From contig WHVD01000035.1 in assembly GCA_015178975.1 (NCBI GenBank), forward strand, positions 186,001 through 250,000: a DNA stretch of 64,000 nucleotides, given 5' to 3'. The DNA is from Hysterangium stoloniferum. Lineage: Eukaryota > Basidiomycota > Agaricomycetes > Hysterangiales > Hysterangiaceae. Below, one piece after another: positions 34,083-46,747 of this stretch. Numbering within the stretch: the first letter of the stretch is position 1; each line of letters begins with the position of its first letter. The notes under the pieces were generated by a model, which saw only the letters and a list, made by a program, of their open reading frames with translations, was not told where the DNA came from and did not search any database. The translations under genes and the position numbers were made by a program.

Positions 34083-37000
34083 TCCTCTTTGATAATGTTG
34101 TTTCTACACTATTCACCTTTACACCGGATAGTAATCGTCACAATTATTACCCTTATAACGTTTACAACAGCTGCAGTTTGGTCACATTTAGAGAGAGAAA
34201 CAGTTTGCTGATAGTCAAGGCTACCCGAAAATGTCCACCAGCATCAACCTGTTATTCACCATACGGAAGAAACCTGTTAGGATCGTTCGCACAAAAGCTG
34301 GGAAGTATGTGTACCATTGCTCATAAATGGACACTTTCGATAGCCCTCTAATATCAGCTCAAAATTGGAGGATGCGATCATGATAGCTAACATTAAGGCT
34401 CTTATTCTATGTAGGGGCCCGCTTTAGGTCATCAAAATAGTCAGTCTATTGTGTACTTATAGGCCTACTGAAAATCGACGAGAATTGATCCCATAAATGT
34501 GTTACGAGGGTGTCATTCTTGGAAAACCATTAATTGCACGGCCACTATCCTTCACGGACTTCAGAGATTCCCCCCTGGCAACATACCGACGCACTATACG
34601 TCCTCCTGCCGCTGTTCCTCGTTGACCGAGGACGTCGGATTAAAGGAACTTCGTTATGTTGCAAAGGGTAAGAACTGGGAGTTTCGACCTAACGTCGATT
34701 GGTGCATCACAGACACTTCTTATAAGTTTTTAAATGCCGGGGAGTTTTCATAGAATGGGGTATGGTGTACAACCGGAGCATCACTGAACCGGGTCGGTTC
34801 ACCAGAACACTAATGCGTTGTATTTGTTGTACAGTCAATCATATGAGCACATGTGGTCCTGCCATGCGTGAGGGTGACCTTATGGCATGCTTCACATGGT
34901 AGACCCTTCAGCTTTGGATATCACATCTCCATTCTGTTGAGCTTTATACAGTGGATTTCAAAAAGACGTCTACGGCGATTGTGTTCGTCACGCGATCATG
35001 TAATTATTACGTATATATATGTATATATACTCTCAAAGCGATGGCTTCGTCAGCATTCTGAGATGCATGCCCATGCGCAACTATGATCTTTTTCATTTAG
35101 CATTTGTGATGCTTCTGGCAGATCACGCCCTCCTGGGGTCGCCGGTATCAGGTGTTAAGTTTTCGTGGTGCTGTTCCTAGACCGTATAACTTTCCGTTTG
35201 TCTGAGTGAGGTGGCAGTACTCGTTGTAAACGGATAAGGACTAAACATATACAAATAGACCTTATATAATCTAAAATACGCGGTGAATTCCCAACCGCAG
35301 CGACCCGAGCCCTAATGCTCGTGATCCCTCGCTAACCCAAATCCCAGAAAAGTCAACATCAGGTTAGTTTTAATAAATACGTTGGTATGAGCGGTGTAAC
35401 AATATTCTAGTAAACTAACTAGTCCTTTTGATGTATGCTCACTGGCAGCAGCGGTCAAAGAGCACAAAGCGGTAGAAAATCTTCATAAATGGTAAAAAAT
35501 CTTCATAAATGGTAATACAACTTCCCAGTCGAGGCGGAGACCCCTAGATTCGCTTCACTGTGCTTCTGTATGTATACCAATATGCCATGTGGTAATTATA
35601 AAACGCTAATTACTACAGATGGTTGTATCTCCCTTTAGGTCGCAAAGGGGGAATTGAGACGAGCGAGATACTGATGGGCAGGGGTAATTGGCACTGACTG
35701 CGGGCTTCCTCTCCTTAGTTCGGTACAGGTCTCCTTTCTACTCAGATTGGACTCTGAAAGCGAAGCTTGCATCCTTCGTCAGGAGGAGATTGGCTAAGGT
35801 ACCTCTTATATAGAGCGATCTAGGAGTACTTGCCAGTTCAGCTCTGGAAAACCGGCTAGACACACTCGTCCGAAGTGCATACTTACTGGCCAATATGATA
35901 GCTTACTATAGAAGCGGGTAATCCAGGGTGCCTATGCAATCTGGTTTAATTTGCTTAGACATTTCCAACTCCCTTATGACGTCAAACGGTGAACTTATTT
36001 TGTAAACATGTTTTCTAGATGTGTAAGCACCCTCAATTGTTGCTGTGAAAAATAAAATACTTCTCTCATACAGTTCAGCGGCGCCCAACATGCGGTGATT
36101 AAAATTTTAATTCTGTAAACAGAACGATTGTACAAACTATGCTTAGCCTGGCACTGTACTGCGGAGCGTGTTGAGGCCGCTTCTTGATCCAGGTCTCTTC
36201 TTATGACAGCTTCTATCCAATCAGTGATGTATGAGAAGACATGGCTACCTAACTTCTCCCTTACTGACTCAGAATTGGAAGTACCTACCATTTGTTTTAC
36301 TAAGCAGGCGAAATATTGGCGTCAGTCACAATACAGAGCAGGGGTGCAGGAGACAGTAACAGGTAAACCATAGTACTAGTCACTAGTAGTATATCGAAGG
36401 AATTCGATGGCTTCTAGCAATATCTAATTTCAGATACGCATCAGTGCGTGGCACCGCTATTTCTGGGGACGTCCACTGACACTCATCTCTCTGGGTGACA
36501 ATGAAAGTTCAAATTATTTGTGTCTCAGGTAAGTAATTGGGGGGAGCGGTGCTTGATATAGACGAACGATACATACTGTCACTTCGAGTGCGGTACAATC
36601 AACTGAAACTTCCTACTCACGGACTCTGATATTGTTAGGAAGGCGCGGCGGCCGGTGACATCGACTACGTGGATATAGTTGACTTCATGATTAGCCGCCG
36701 ATGCCAACTTGCGATGCAATCGTTGCATTATAATCGGGATTAGGGTCAGAACAATTTCCTTTGTCAGTCCTCTGTTCCAAATGTCCTCTATTATCTCTGC
36801 GGTTGCCGGCGGGTCATTGCCATGTTTACATTTGCTAAAACGGTTGTATTTATGCACTGTCCCCGGATACCTCATATGTTGGCCTTTGTCTAACGGGGAG
36901 AATTATCAGTTTCCAAGTGAAGGAGCAGTTACTTTGGGCGTACGCAGCACCACAAATTGTTGATTCTTTCTCTCAACTGGGCTGAGAATTCGCCATAGAG

Positions 37001-37841
37001 TCTTGGGAGAGCAATAATCTGGAGCATTCCTCGTATCATTTATGATAGCGAGGCAATGTCAGCCGATGGCCGAAGCATCGGAATTGCTTCGTTCTCTTTC
37101 GTCGACCGGGATCGTTGCAATCCAATTCAATGTTTAGATCTCGCGTGTCTTCAGGACAACCTGGATTTGGATACAAAGCCCTTAAAAGGATTGGGATCAA
37201 AACAATTGGGGCAATTGAGATCGTGATGATCAATTTCTTAGCCCAGCGTCATATACAAAAGATTTTTTTGCAAGCGAAAAAAAAAAACATGTAATATGGG
37301 ACGAGAGTGACGATAAAGGCCTACAATACGCATTAACTGATGCTTTAGAAATGGCCAGGTCGGTAACATTTAATTTTACCACTTCTCGCATTGAAAAATC
37401 GTTGTCACAGGTCGACAACCCCGATCCACGCCTCACATATGCCATTTTCTCAGCCGTGTTAGAACTAATCACGACGAGCTTCTGGCGAATACCAGAAGAA
37501 TTTGTGGGAGAGTACATAATAATCATGATAATCCTGTAGGCTGCTGCACTCTAGCCGTTTCAACCTCTCATTTTCTGTAGCACTTTGTTAGAGATGTGCG
37601 AAAGGTGCCGAAATCTGCATACTATAAGACATTGTGTCATATCCACTTTACAGGTTTTATATTTGGAAAAACTAGTAGACAAGGTTAACATAGATGATGT
37701 TGGACATGGTGATGATACACCCACTTTCTAGGGGGTGCACCCTTCTCCTACCAAATACGTGAAAATGCATATTGTGGACCATACTCAGTGGCTGATCCAT
37801 CATTTAACCCATGTACACCTAAACTATCACCAAACTTATCA
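34083..37841. other. Gene-poor stretch, no confident gene
   Basis: Only short frames are present. The most protein-like is minus-strand 36579-36875 (98 codons, EIIEDIWNRGLTKEIVLTLI ... NYIHVVDVTGRRAFLTI), faintly recalling the DALGRR segment of fungal ubiquitin-like-domain proteins. This is too weak for a call. CpG content is normal, unlike the mobile-element zones. Confidence 0.4.
36579..36875 (-). CDS. Possible hypothetical protein exon, not recognised
   Basis: A 98-codon minus-strand frame, helical in the middle (AEIIEDIWNRGLTKEIVL) with a C-terminal IHVVDVTGRRAFLTI. It could be one exon of a multi-exon gene, with neighbouring frames at 37036-37233 and 37230-37526 on the same strand, but no splice chain could be built. 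It may equally be chance. Confidence 0.2.
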   Translation of the reverse strand: MRYPGTVHKYNRFSKCKHGNDPPATAEIIEDIWNRGLTKEIVLTLIPIIMQRLHRKLASAANHEVNYIHVVDVTGRRAFLTISESVSRKFQLIVPHSK

Positions 37842-37946
37842 TGTCAGAATGTGATTCACTGAATGACACATTGATTGATACACATACTTCACTACAAGCT
37901 TAGTAAACCCTGGTAGTTTCTGCATTTACAATAAGTCAACTCATAC
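37842..37946. repeat. Shared repeat segment (copy 2 of 2)
   Basis: Similar to 21260-21368. Here TTATCATGTCAGAA runs through without the LTR found next to the other copy, so it serves as an empty-site reference for that LTR insertion. Confidence 0.6.
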
Positions 37947-38686
37947 CTTTTTTTAATAGATGACTTGTTTGCTACGCCAATGACCAGAGCAGAAATTGGT
38001 ATGAAATAACAATGTTTTCTGGTCAATGCACAAATACCCTTGAGGTGTCTCGGTTATGACAGGATACAAAAAATATGGGGCTTGATTATCTTTAGGTTTT
38101 TGAAGGAGATCACTACACCTCTCATGTCACTGTGAGTATCTGTGTACCATTCCACTGTTCTGATTTTTGTTTTCCCTTCCTAAATAGAGCTTTCATCAAG
38201 AATTACCAGCCCACCAAATTTACTGGATTGAATAACAATAGCAGCCAGATGAACACTCAATACCAATGGAATTATCAATGTGGTGGGAGACCATCTACAT
38301 ACAGATATTCCTACATCATGGGCCCTCCTGCCAGTGCCTTTGGATGATACTGTTTGTCAACACATATATCTCCCAGGCCACAAGGTATTCTGTCTTGAGA
38401 TAGGAAATACTTGGCAGCTCAGAATCATCCATTTTGGTCAATCCTTAAATTGTTAACATTGATACTGATTGAAGTGTGGAAGAAGCACACACTTCATCAA
38501 TTTTTTCCTGTGGAGAATATCCTTATGCTGAAATTATTGAGTTTGCTGATATGAACAGAAAATTCACATTTGAAGGGAGGAGATCTTGGCTGATGTGTCA
38601 GGGCTCTAAATATTTGCCTTGTTTTTATCTCAATTTAAAATTGTCTTTATTTTTGTTAAGTCTAGTTTATTTAGTCATGTGTCACA
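37947..38686. other. Decayed CpG-poor sequence of unknown origin
   Basis: The plus-strand frame around 38132-38347 (FIKNYQPTKFTGLNNNSSQ...) looks protein-like but was not recognised. CpG depletion matches the mobile-element zones, so a decayed transposon is likely. Confidence 0.35.
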
Positions 38687-38930
38687 TGTCAAAATATTAA
38701 GTTTAAACTTTATTTAGTTCCTTAAACTTTATTTTAGTTTTTTCTTTAGTATAAATACTTCAGGATGTATATACAGTAACTAGACCCCAGTTTCAATCTC
38801 TTAGGATTTCCACTAAATACAAGTGTGATATTCTCAAGTCATTAGAACTTCTATCCCTCTACTCCTTATCCTTGTCTTATCTCTCTTTCCTTCTTTGTAT
38901 TTTGGTAGCCTTGTTAGTGTTGCCCTAACA
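38687..38930 (+). repeat. Short LTR-like repeat, TGTTAGGG family (copy 2)
   Basis: It is the reverse complement of the 19499 copy and reads TGTCAAAA...GCCCTAACA. It contains TATA (AGTATAAATAC). No matching target duplication was found. Confidence 0.55.
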
Positions 38931-39022
38931 ATACCTGTGCTCTGCCACCAAAGCTCCTGGAGTTCATTTGGTAGTATTGTTTAGAGGATATGCACATATA
39001 TACTAATGTTATTCTACATGTC

Positions 39023-39749
39023 TGTTAAGATCTAAGCTGGTAAGAGGGGGAGTGCTCTAAGTCAGAGGGCTGATGATGGGAAATGAGTTAATTGGGGGGC
39101 CAACAATAGAGATCATATTAGTTGGGAGGTCTGACTCTATAACCATAGTGGAGCTTGGCTTCAACTTATGTGTTGCACCCTCACACAAACTGTCAGGGTG
39201 CTCCAGTATTTTAAAGAGAGTGGATAGTACAATATGAGTAAGAGTCAACACTTAGCATAATTGACTGGAGGGCCAAATCACTAAGAGTCAAGAGATAGAG
39301 GGTCACAGCTTGCCAAAGACCACTCTTTAGAATATAGCAATGAGAGGGGAAGGTGAAAAACTGAGAGGAGCTAATCTAAGTCAATATTTGAACTGAAGAA
39401 CTGTAGTGTACATGGAAAGGGCTTTATACTACATTGAGATGGGTGATTGGAAGGCCAATCAGAGAAGCAAAGTGTAGGATGGATCAAAGGGAAGTGATGA
39501 TGAGGTGGGGAGTGATAGAAACCAATCTATGGTACTAAACAACAATATTAGGTGGCAATAAGGAGTATACGTGGAGATGGGAACAGAGGAGCAGATGGAG
39601 TGGAGATAGAATGGGATGCTGGTTCATTATAAACAAGTATTGAAAGCACCACAAGGGTAATGATGTGGGCAGAGGCTCCAATAATGAGATGATGAGGGTT
39701 TCTTGGTGAAAAGCAAGGTGCATGGGTCCAAAATGATGGGATCCTAACA
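39023..39749 (-). repeat. LTR (family C)
   Basis: It begins TGTTAAGATCTAAGC and ends GATCCTAACA on the plus strand, 727 bases. It carries the shared leader block at 39151-39184 in the minus-sense direction. The flanks (atgtc and gaatt) do not match, so it may derive from recombination between elements. Confidence 0.65.
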
Positions 39750-39828
39750 GAATTAAAATTTGTGTTGTACTATTGGATATTGTATTTCCAATTCCAACAT
39801 ACATATACATACTTGCAACATCAATTGC

Positions 39829-40180
39829 TGTAATCCTGACCGCATTACCACATGGACCTCATTGCCGATCGTGCTATCATTATCTCCCAATCGCCATCAC
39901 ATCGTTCCTCTGACTCGATTGAAATCTACGGTCTCACCTCTCCACCTTGACCCCTTTTGTTCTTCCTATTTCTTGTTCCTAAAACCCCAATTAACACCGC
40001 TCCACTGTTGACTGCGGATATATTAGACTGGCTACACCTCTCGAAGTTATGGTCCTTTTTTAGTACACACCCTCAGAAATAGCGATCGCACATCTGTATT
40101 TTCACATACTACTGTCTACAACAAGAACCTTTTGTCTTGTCTGCTACCGACTGAGTGAGGCTGATACCGACAGCCTTTCA
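39829..40180 (+). repeat. 5' LTR of the second chromovirus
   Basis: It runs TGTAATCCTGACCGC...CAGCCTTTCA, 352 bases. It differs from its partner by about 3.4%, transitions only. Confidence 0.95.
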
Positions 40181-40835
40181 CTTTTTTTTTGACAACTGAC
40201 AAGAAATCTTACCACCGTGTCTTGCCTACCATTGACACCTACACCACTGCTCACTCGATCAGAAATGAGATGGAGACACCAACTTGGATTACCTCCTTTA
40301 CTCATAAATCCCTTCGTGAACAGCACATTCACTTCACCTTCACCATCAACACCATTGCCAAACGAATCAGATTCAGATACGGACACAGATATTGAGTATC
40401 AGAAACTCAGAACATATCCCTCCAATCACGAACGTTCACTACCACACAACCAAGAAACGAAGAATGTCACAAACAGAAAATACTCAACCTGTAGCCGAAG
40501 TCAAGGTTGGTAAGTTGAAAGAATGTCCGATGCTTACCGCTGGACACTATACTCCTCTAGTTCACCAAAGCTGGTCAATTGCCTGCCACCGATAGATGAA
40601 ATTCGGAGAAAAAAAACCTGAGGAAATCGTCAGCTACGTAGCCGATCCTATGATGGAACCATGATTAATGGCCTGGTACTAGGGAGATTAAGCACGTATT
40701 GATGCCCTTACCTTAAACTAATATCTTGATGAGCTCTCTAACATCACACTTGAAAAGAACTGGGCACACCTTATTAGGGAAAAGATCCTCACGACCCCTC
40801 AAGGTAACCAGAGGTTCATTGATTGGAAAATCGAG

Positions 40836-43145
40836 ATGGAGAACCTCAACGCAATACTCACCACCTCTGCCAAACCTTTCGCATTATCAACTGCCGCCTT
40901 GAAAACCCAACTTGAAGCCAATCTGGAAAAGGCACTCAAACACAATCTTCTTGTTGAACCTGTCCTTTCAACAGAGCTCGCTGCATGGGCTAACGAGGTG
41001 AAAGAACGTGATGAACGTGTGCGTGAGCAGCAGCAGACTGTCCTAGAACAGATATTAGCCAACAATGCTACTCGTGCCCTCCGCCAAAATGAGAGGAAGG
41101 ACGTAGCTTCTCAATTATCTGATCCCCCTTCCAGTTCCTCTACCAAAACAACTGGGACCAAACTTCCTGAGCTGACCGAGGAAGAACGAACACTCCTTCA
41201 TGACCATGAAGGATGCACACGTTGCCGTGTCTTCTATGTTGGCCATCGCTCTGACTCATGCCCCATGAAAACCAATAATTCCTGGCCAGACGCTGGAACA
41301 TACAAAACCCTCACCTTATCAATGGCCCATGCAGCTGCACCCCGTGTCACTGCTGGCCTTGCCATAGCCAACATTGAAGAGTGTCGAGATGATGATACCG
41401 ACACGTATGTCACTTCTTTTTCTGAACCACCACTTCCCTTTTTGGTCCCACATCTCTACGCACCTGTAGAGTTAACAGGACCACTCATCTCCGACTTCCC
41501 CCTCTCTGTAAAAGCCTTAATTGACATAGGATGTCCCTCTGCAGTGATTAGCGACACCCTAGTCTCACAATTAGGCCTTCGTCGATTTCCCCTTCCTAAA
41601 GAAGAAGACAACCTATCATCCCTGTCAGATACACCGCTGAGTTGTAGAGAGTTTGTAAAGATGAGAGTTACATCAGGGAATGGGATGTGGCAGTCACGAG
41701 TTTTTCAAGCTAAAATAAATGTCAGGTTACCAGTACCACTCATCCTTGGCATGTCATTCCTTTCACCACACCACATTGTGATTGATACCGCCAAACGTAC
41801 TGCATGTGATAAATGGGTTAACTACGATCTTGTCAACTCCAAAACCCCTAAGCAAGACAAGAAACCACACACATGTCAACAAACACATGAGAAACAGTCA
41901 CCACTGCTCACCCAGAGCAATGTCACCTCAGAACCCCCACTAGCAGGTTATCTGCTACCAGTTCCCATTATGGCAGTCATACGAGAATGCATTGAAACAC
42001 TGGCATTTCAAGAAATATTAATGCAGAAAGATTTGGAATTTAAGAACACCTTTGCTGATCGCTTCCCACTGCGACTACCAGACACTGCCGATTTACCTAC
42101 ACATATATATCATCGTATACGGCTCAAAGACCCCTCCAAGGTCACCACTGGACGGGGGTACTCTGCCCCCAAAAAGTTCCACGACTCCTGGAAACTTCTC
42201 CTTGAAGATCATTTGATGGCTGGACGGATAAGACCATCCTCATCAGAATATGCATCACCTGCCTTCTGTGTTCCTAAATACCGCAATGGAATACCAGTTT
42301 TCGACATCCCACCATGGTGGGTAAATGACTACCGTGAATTAAATAAAAACACTGTACGTGACAACTACCCACTCCCTCGGGTTGATGACATCCTTGCAGA
42401 CTGCGGTCATGGCAGGATTTTTGGGAGGTTAGACATGACCAACTCCTTCTTCCAAACCAGGGTACTCCCAGAATATATACATTTAATGGCAGTCCGTACC
42501 CCTTGGGGACTCTATGAGTGGACTGTCATGCCCATGGGGGGATGCAACGCCCCATCCACACATCAATGGTGTATGACTGATGCATTGTGGCACCTCTTAG
42601 GAAAAATATGTCATGTATACCTAGATGACATAATCATTTGGTCTAAAAACTTGGAGGAACACGAGCGAAATATCACTGCAGTTTTGGAAGCACTCCACAC
42701 TGCCCAACTTTACTGCAACTCCGACAAGTCCCTACTATTTGCAACAGAAATATCCTTCCTTGGACATCATATCTCAGCTACAGGGATACATCCAGATGTA
42801 TGCAAGACAGAGTGCATCATCAATTGGCCCCAACCAACTACTGCTACCAATGTCTGTGGATTCTTGGGGCTTACTCGATACATTTCCGCATTTCTCCCGG
42901 CCTTAGCAGAACACACCAGCATACTTACCTCACTCACAACCAAAGAATGTGATCGTCAATTCCCCAGGTGGACTTCCGAACATCAAATGGCCTTCGATGC
43001 CATCAAACAGTTAGTCACAAGTGCCGACTGTCTTACAGTCATCGATTATGATGACCCCACCAGCAAGATCTTCCTGACCACTGATGCTAGTGACAGATGT
43101 ACAGGTGCTGTCCTCAGCTTCGGCAAGGATTGGGCTACTGCATGA
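40836..43145 (+). pseudogene. gag-pol frame of the second chromovirus (fossil part)
   Basis: This 769-codon open frame has a gag-like coiled section, a knuckle-like CTRCRVFYVGHRSDSC, a protease-like ALIDIGCPSAVISD, and RT motifs (VNDYRELNKNTVRDNYPLP, MPMGGCNAPSTHQ, catalytic HVYLDDIIIWSK near 42612-42647). RNase H then starts with FLTTDASDRCTGAVLS. It is the longest intact stretch of any element in the window. Confidence 0.88.
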
Positions 43146-43256
43146 CCAGTTGCTTACGATTCTTACCAGCTCAATCAAGCTGAGAAGAACTACCCAGTAC
43201 ATGAGAAGGAACTCCTCGCCATCATCAAGGCACTCAAAAAATGGCGTACCAGCCTG

Positions 43257-43895
43257 TTGGGATGTCATTTTAAAGTGTACACTGATCACTGGACACTGGA
43301 ATATTTCCAGTCCCAGAAGGACATGTCCCACAGACAACTGCGTTGGTCCATGTACCTCGCAGATTTTGATTTCGATATCATCTACATCTGTGGTGAAGAC
43401 AACACAGTTGCAGACGCATTGTCCCGTATGCCTGACACTAACCCAGATGCTCTGCAGGCTACCTGTGCATTGGCGTACACTCGTTCCCCATGCAGGGTGC
43501 CTGCAGGAGGGATCCTACACATTTCCTCTGACCCCTTGCTCCTCACAAAGATCCAACAGGGATACCTTGAGGACGAATTCTGTAAACAACTGGCCAATGG
43601 CATCACTGCAGGCAGCATTGAGGGTGCACAAAATGAGTTGGGACTCTTATATGTTGGACACTGACTCGTAATTCCTCGAGATCCCACCATTCGTGAAATA
43701 TTCTATCATCTTGCTCATGACACCCTTGGCCATTTTGGCTTCGACAAGAGCTATGAATCGTTACGGCACTCATACTACTGGCCCAACATGAGGCGAGATC
43801 TCGAAAATGCCTACATACCCTCATGCACAGAGTGCCAACGTAACAAAGATCAGACTAGCCTCCCACATGGCCCACTTCACCCACTCCCAGTTCCA
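43257..43895 (+). pseudogene. RNase H end and integrase zinc region of the second chromovirus (fossil part)
   Basis: It shows GCHFKVYTDHWTLEYFQ, then FDFDIIYICGEDNTVADALS, followed by the HHCC zinc region (HDTLGHFGFDKSYESL, YYWPNMRRDLE, CTECQRNKD) at about 43700-43850. It is cut by the solo LTR at 43901. Confidence 0.8.
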
Positions 43896-43900
43896 GACGG

Positions 43901-44928
43901 TGTTAAGAGCAGAAACTGACGGATGTCGGCAGACTGACGGGGACCGAACGGAAGGACTTGGCTTCAGCTTATGTGCTGTGCCCTCGCAAGTCACCGTCAG
44001 GTGTCCTTAAATTTCGGGCAGGCGAAAACTAGTCCTGTCAAGTAAACCTCTCGGTAAACTACCGATCGGAAACCAAAGGATAAGTTGAGGGTTGGGTTGA
44101 GGGGTCGGAGACCAAGAGTCGGAGGCTGAGAGAGTCAGGGACTGAGAGTCGGAGATTGAGAGTCGGGGACTGAGAGTCGGAGACTGAGAGTCGGAGACTG
44201 AGAGTCGGAGACTGAGAGTCGGAGACTGAGAGTCGGAGACTGAGAGTCGGGGACTGAGAGTCGGGGACTGAGAGTCGGAGACTGAGAGTTGGAGACTGAG
44301 AGTTGGAGACTGAGAGAGTCGGAGACTGAGAGTCGGAGATTAGAGGTTGAAGTCGTAAATGTAGGTTGAATCATAAATCGGATGGAGTCGGAATGTGGTG
44401 TTTGTGAATAGATAATGGAGTCGGAAATTAGAGGGGTATATAAGTCGATCTAAGTCGATATTCTAAGTCGATATTCTGATTGTCTAGTAGTTACATTACA
44501 GCGGGTCTTATATACGAGTTATCGGCGTCTAGAAACTACTAACTAAGGGAAGAGCGGAAAACGGCATTGACAAATAAGCTTGACTAGGAACCGGAAGGTT
44601 ACGATAAGATCGGAAGCCGAGATTTAGCCGAGAGCGGGATTACGAGAAAAGGGAATAGTCCACGGACTACAGGTATATATGGGCATATGTGAAACATAGA
44701 GTAAAACGGATCATCATAATGAAAGGGGAAGTATCAAAGCATAACCAGATGGTAGAGTATATTTGACAGGGGCGTAAACGAGGTTTGATCACCGTGAAGG
44801 TATACGTCAGTGTCGGTGTTCCGAAGGTTGCCGAAATGATGACTTGATCAATAACTTCGAACATTGATAGACTGTAGTATTCTTGGAGACCATCGGGTTG
44901 CGACATGGGTTATGACACGGTCGTAACA
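43901..44928 (-). repeat. Solo LTR of a Tf1-like family inside the second chromovirus
   Basis: On the plus strand it begins TGTTAAGAGCAGAAACTG and ends CACGGTCGTAACA, 1028 bases, with target duplication gacgg (43896-43900 and 44929-44933). It is related to the LTR 13805-14525. In its own direction: TATA, then AATCAGAATAT (plus strand 44471-44481) and the leader block (plus strand 43954-43988). It is longer than its relatives because of a minisatellite at 44104-44345. Confidence 0.92.
44104..44345. repeat. Minisatellite inside the solo LTR
   Basis: About sixteen units of roughly 14 bases (GAGAGTCGGAGACT and variants) lie in tandem, with G/A and C/T variants. The related LTRs 18693-19440 and 21941-23526 have only a few similar units at the matching place. 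Confidence 0.9.
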
Positions 44929-44929
44929 G

Positions 44930-45455
44930 ACGGACATTTTGACACTGTGGCCATTGATTTTGTTGGACCACTCCCTGAGGAAAACGGCAAAGACACTGTT
45001 ATGACCATGACCGACACACTAGGGGCTGACATCTGTTTGGCCACAATCCACTCCTCCTACACTGCTGCACAGGTCACTGTGGTTCTTTTCGATGAATGGT
45101 ACTGCAAGAATGGGTTGATGCTCAAAAAACATCATCTCAGATTGTGACCCTCTTTTCACCTCAGACATTTGGGCTGCCCTACACAAGCTCTCCGGCATCA
45201 GGCTGAACATGTCCACTGCTTATCACCCACAAAGCGATGGATCCAGTGAACGAACCAATAAGATGCTCAACCAGGTCATAAGATATCACGTCGACATCAA
45301 CCAAAAAGGTTGGTCGGCACAGTTACCTCATGTGCGTTTTGCGATGATGAACACTGTGAACACATCCACAGGGTTCTCCCCATTCCAACTCAAAACTGGA
45401 TGCTCCCCCCATGTCATTCCACCCCTGGTGCCTTTAGCCACAGATGCCACCCCGC
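44930..45455 (+). pseudogene. Integrase core of the second chromovirus (fossil part)
   Basis: It shows FDTVAIDFVGPLPEENGKDT, then the AYHPQSDGSSERTNKMLNQV motif with the catalytic-type Glu. It is bounded by the solo LTR on the left and the MITE on the right. Confidence 0.78.
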
Positions 45456-45458
45456 TGA

Positions 45459-46127
45459 GGAGGGTGTTTATAATTACTATAATCTCAAATATTTAGTAAT
45501 AAAAGTCTTATTTTTACAAAACTCCATCTTTAAATAGTGATATCTATTCTGAAACAATTATATCATCAAAAAACAACCATCAGAAATAGTTCTCCATATT
45601 ACATCTTATACAACCCATAGTTATTTAACAAATTCTATTGTATATAATTTCCTTCCTTTTACAGATGTCTACTAATACTTTTATTAGTACTTTGTCTTTT
45701 AAAAGCTGTAATGTAGTTATTTCCTAGTAAAATATATGAGATGTCATTGGAAATTTTTCATCCTATGGCCTTCTTTATTAAGTGAAATTACCTATATATT
45801 CTGGGTATGTTGAATCAAGTAGAAATCTGTTGACAGATCCATTCCAAAGTAATACATATGTATTTAGAGGTGCCAATGATATACATATGCATGGAATGGA
45901 CTATCTAAAGGTATCTACTTTTTAAAAGTATTAGTGTTTCAAACTACTAATTTTTTTTATTGTCTACTCGTGTCCAGAAAGATTCTTTAGTTTGTAATGT
46001 ATGAGAGAGTTTAAAACTTTTTGAAAGTTTTAAAAACCAAATTATGTTTGAATCACATCCCAGATGTTTAAATGACCTTTAGAGTATATTAGAATTTGGT
46101 ATACTTAATAGTTTTCAGATATCCTCC
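45459..46127. mobile_element. MITE, PIF/Harbinger-like (copy 2)
   Basis: 669 bases, nearly the same as 4708-5382 but in the opposite orientation. The ends are GGAGGGTGT and, read inward from the right, GGAGGATAT; the target duplication is TGA (45456-45458 and 46128-46130), in context CTGAG. It lies within the integrase/chromodomain part of the second chromovirus. No coding frame. Confidence 0.78.
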
Positions 46128-46139
46128 TGAGGTCTCAGC

Positions 46140-46715
46140 ATGCAAAATCATATGCCGTTTGGAGTTTGATGTCCAAGAAGCACAGGACAACCTCATTGCT
46201 GCCAAGGTTCAACAAGCCTATCACACCAATGAACGAAGAGCACCCGAGATACCTTACAAGGTCGGGGATTTGGTCATGCTATCCACCACACACCGACATC
46301 GCAATTACAAACGCAAGGGCAAGAAGCGTGTTGCCAAGTTTATGCCATGTTTTGATGGCCCTTACAAAATCACCCATGCCTTCCCAGAAAAGTCTGTATA
46401 CACATTACGCCTACCCAACAACCCCACCTCCTACCCGGGATTCCACTCCAATCTACTCAAGCCTTTTATCCCGAATGACCCCTCTCTCTTCCCCAACCGT
46501 GCACTCGTCCAGCCTGGCATCGTTGTCATGGAAAACGGCACTGAGGAAACCCTCATCGACAAGATAGTCGACGCGTGCCGTCGTGGCCAAGGGATCCAAT
46601 ACCTGGTGGGTTGGGTGGGGTTCGGAAAGGACCATGATGAATGGCTCCCCCACAAAGCCCTCGAAGACACCGAAGCCTTGGACATTTGGGAAGCTGAAAA
46701 TGGCTTCGAAATCTA
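46140..46715 (+). pseudogene. Integrase C-terminus and chromodomain of the second chromovirus (fossil part)
   Basis: It shows YKVGDLVMLSTTHR, then FDGPYKITHAFPEKSVYTLR (GPY module), then a chromodomain-like QYLVGWVGFGKDHDEWLPH and EALDIWEAENG at the end. Confidence 0.82.
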
Positions 46716-46747
46716 ACCACACCGAAAATTTTCAGAGTGGGGAGGGG

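Noticed and set aside
44135-44374. Minus-strand open frame with repeats of SPRLSVPDSQSP
   Set aside because: It is only the translation of the LTR minisatellite.
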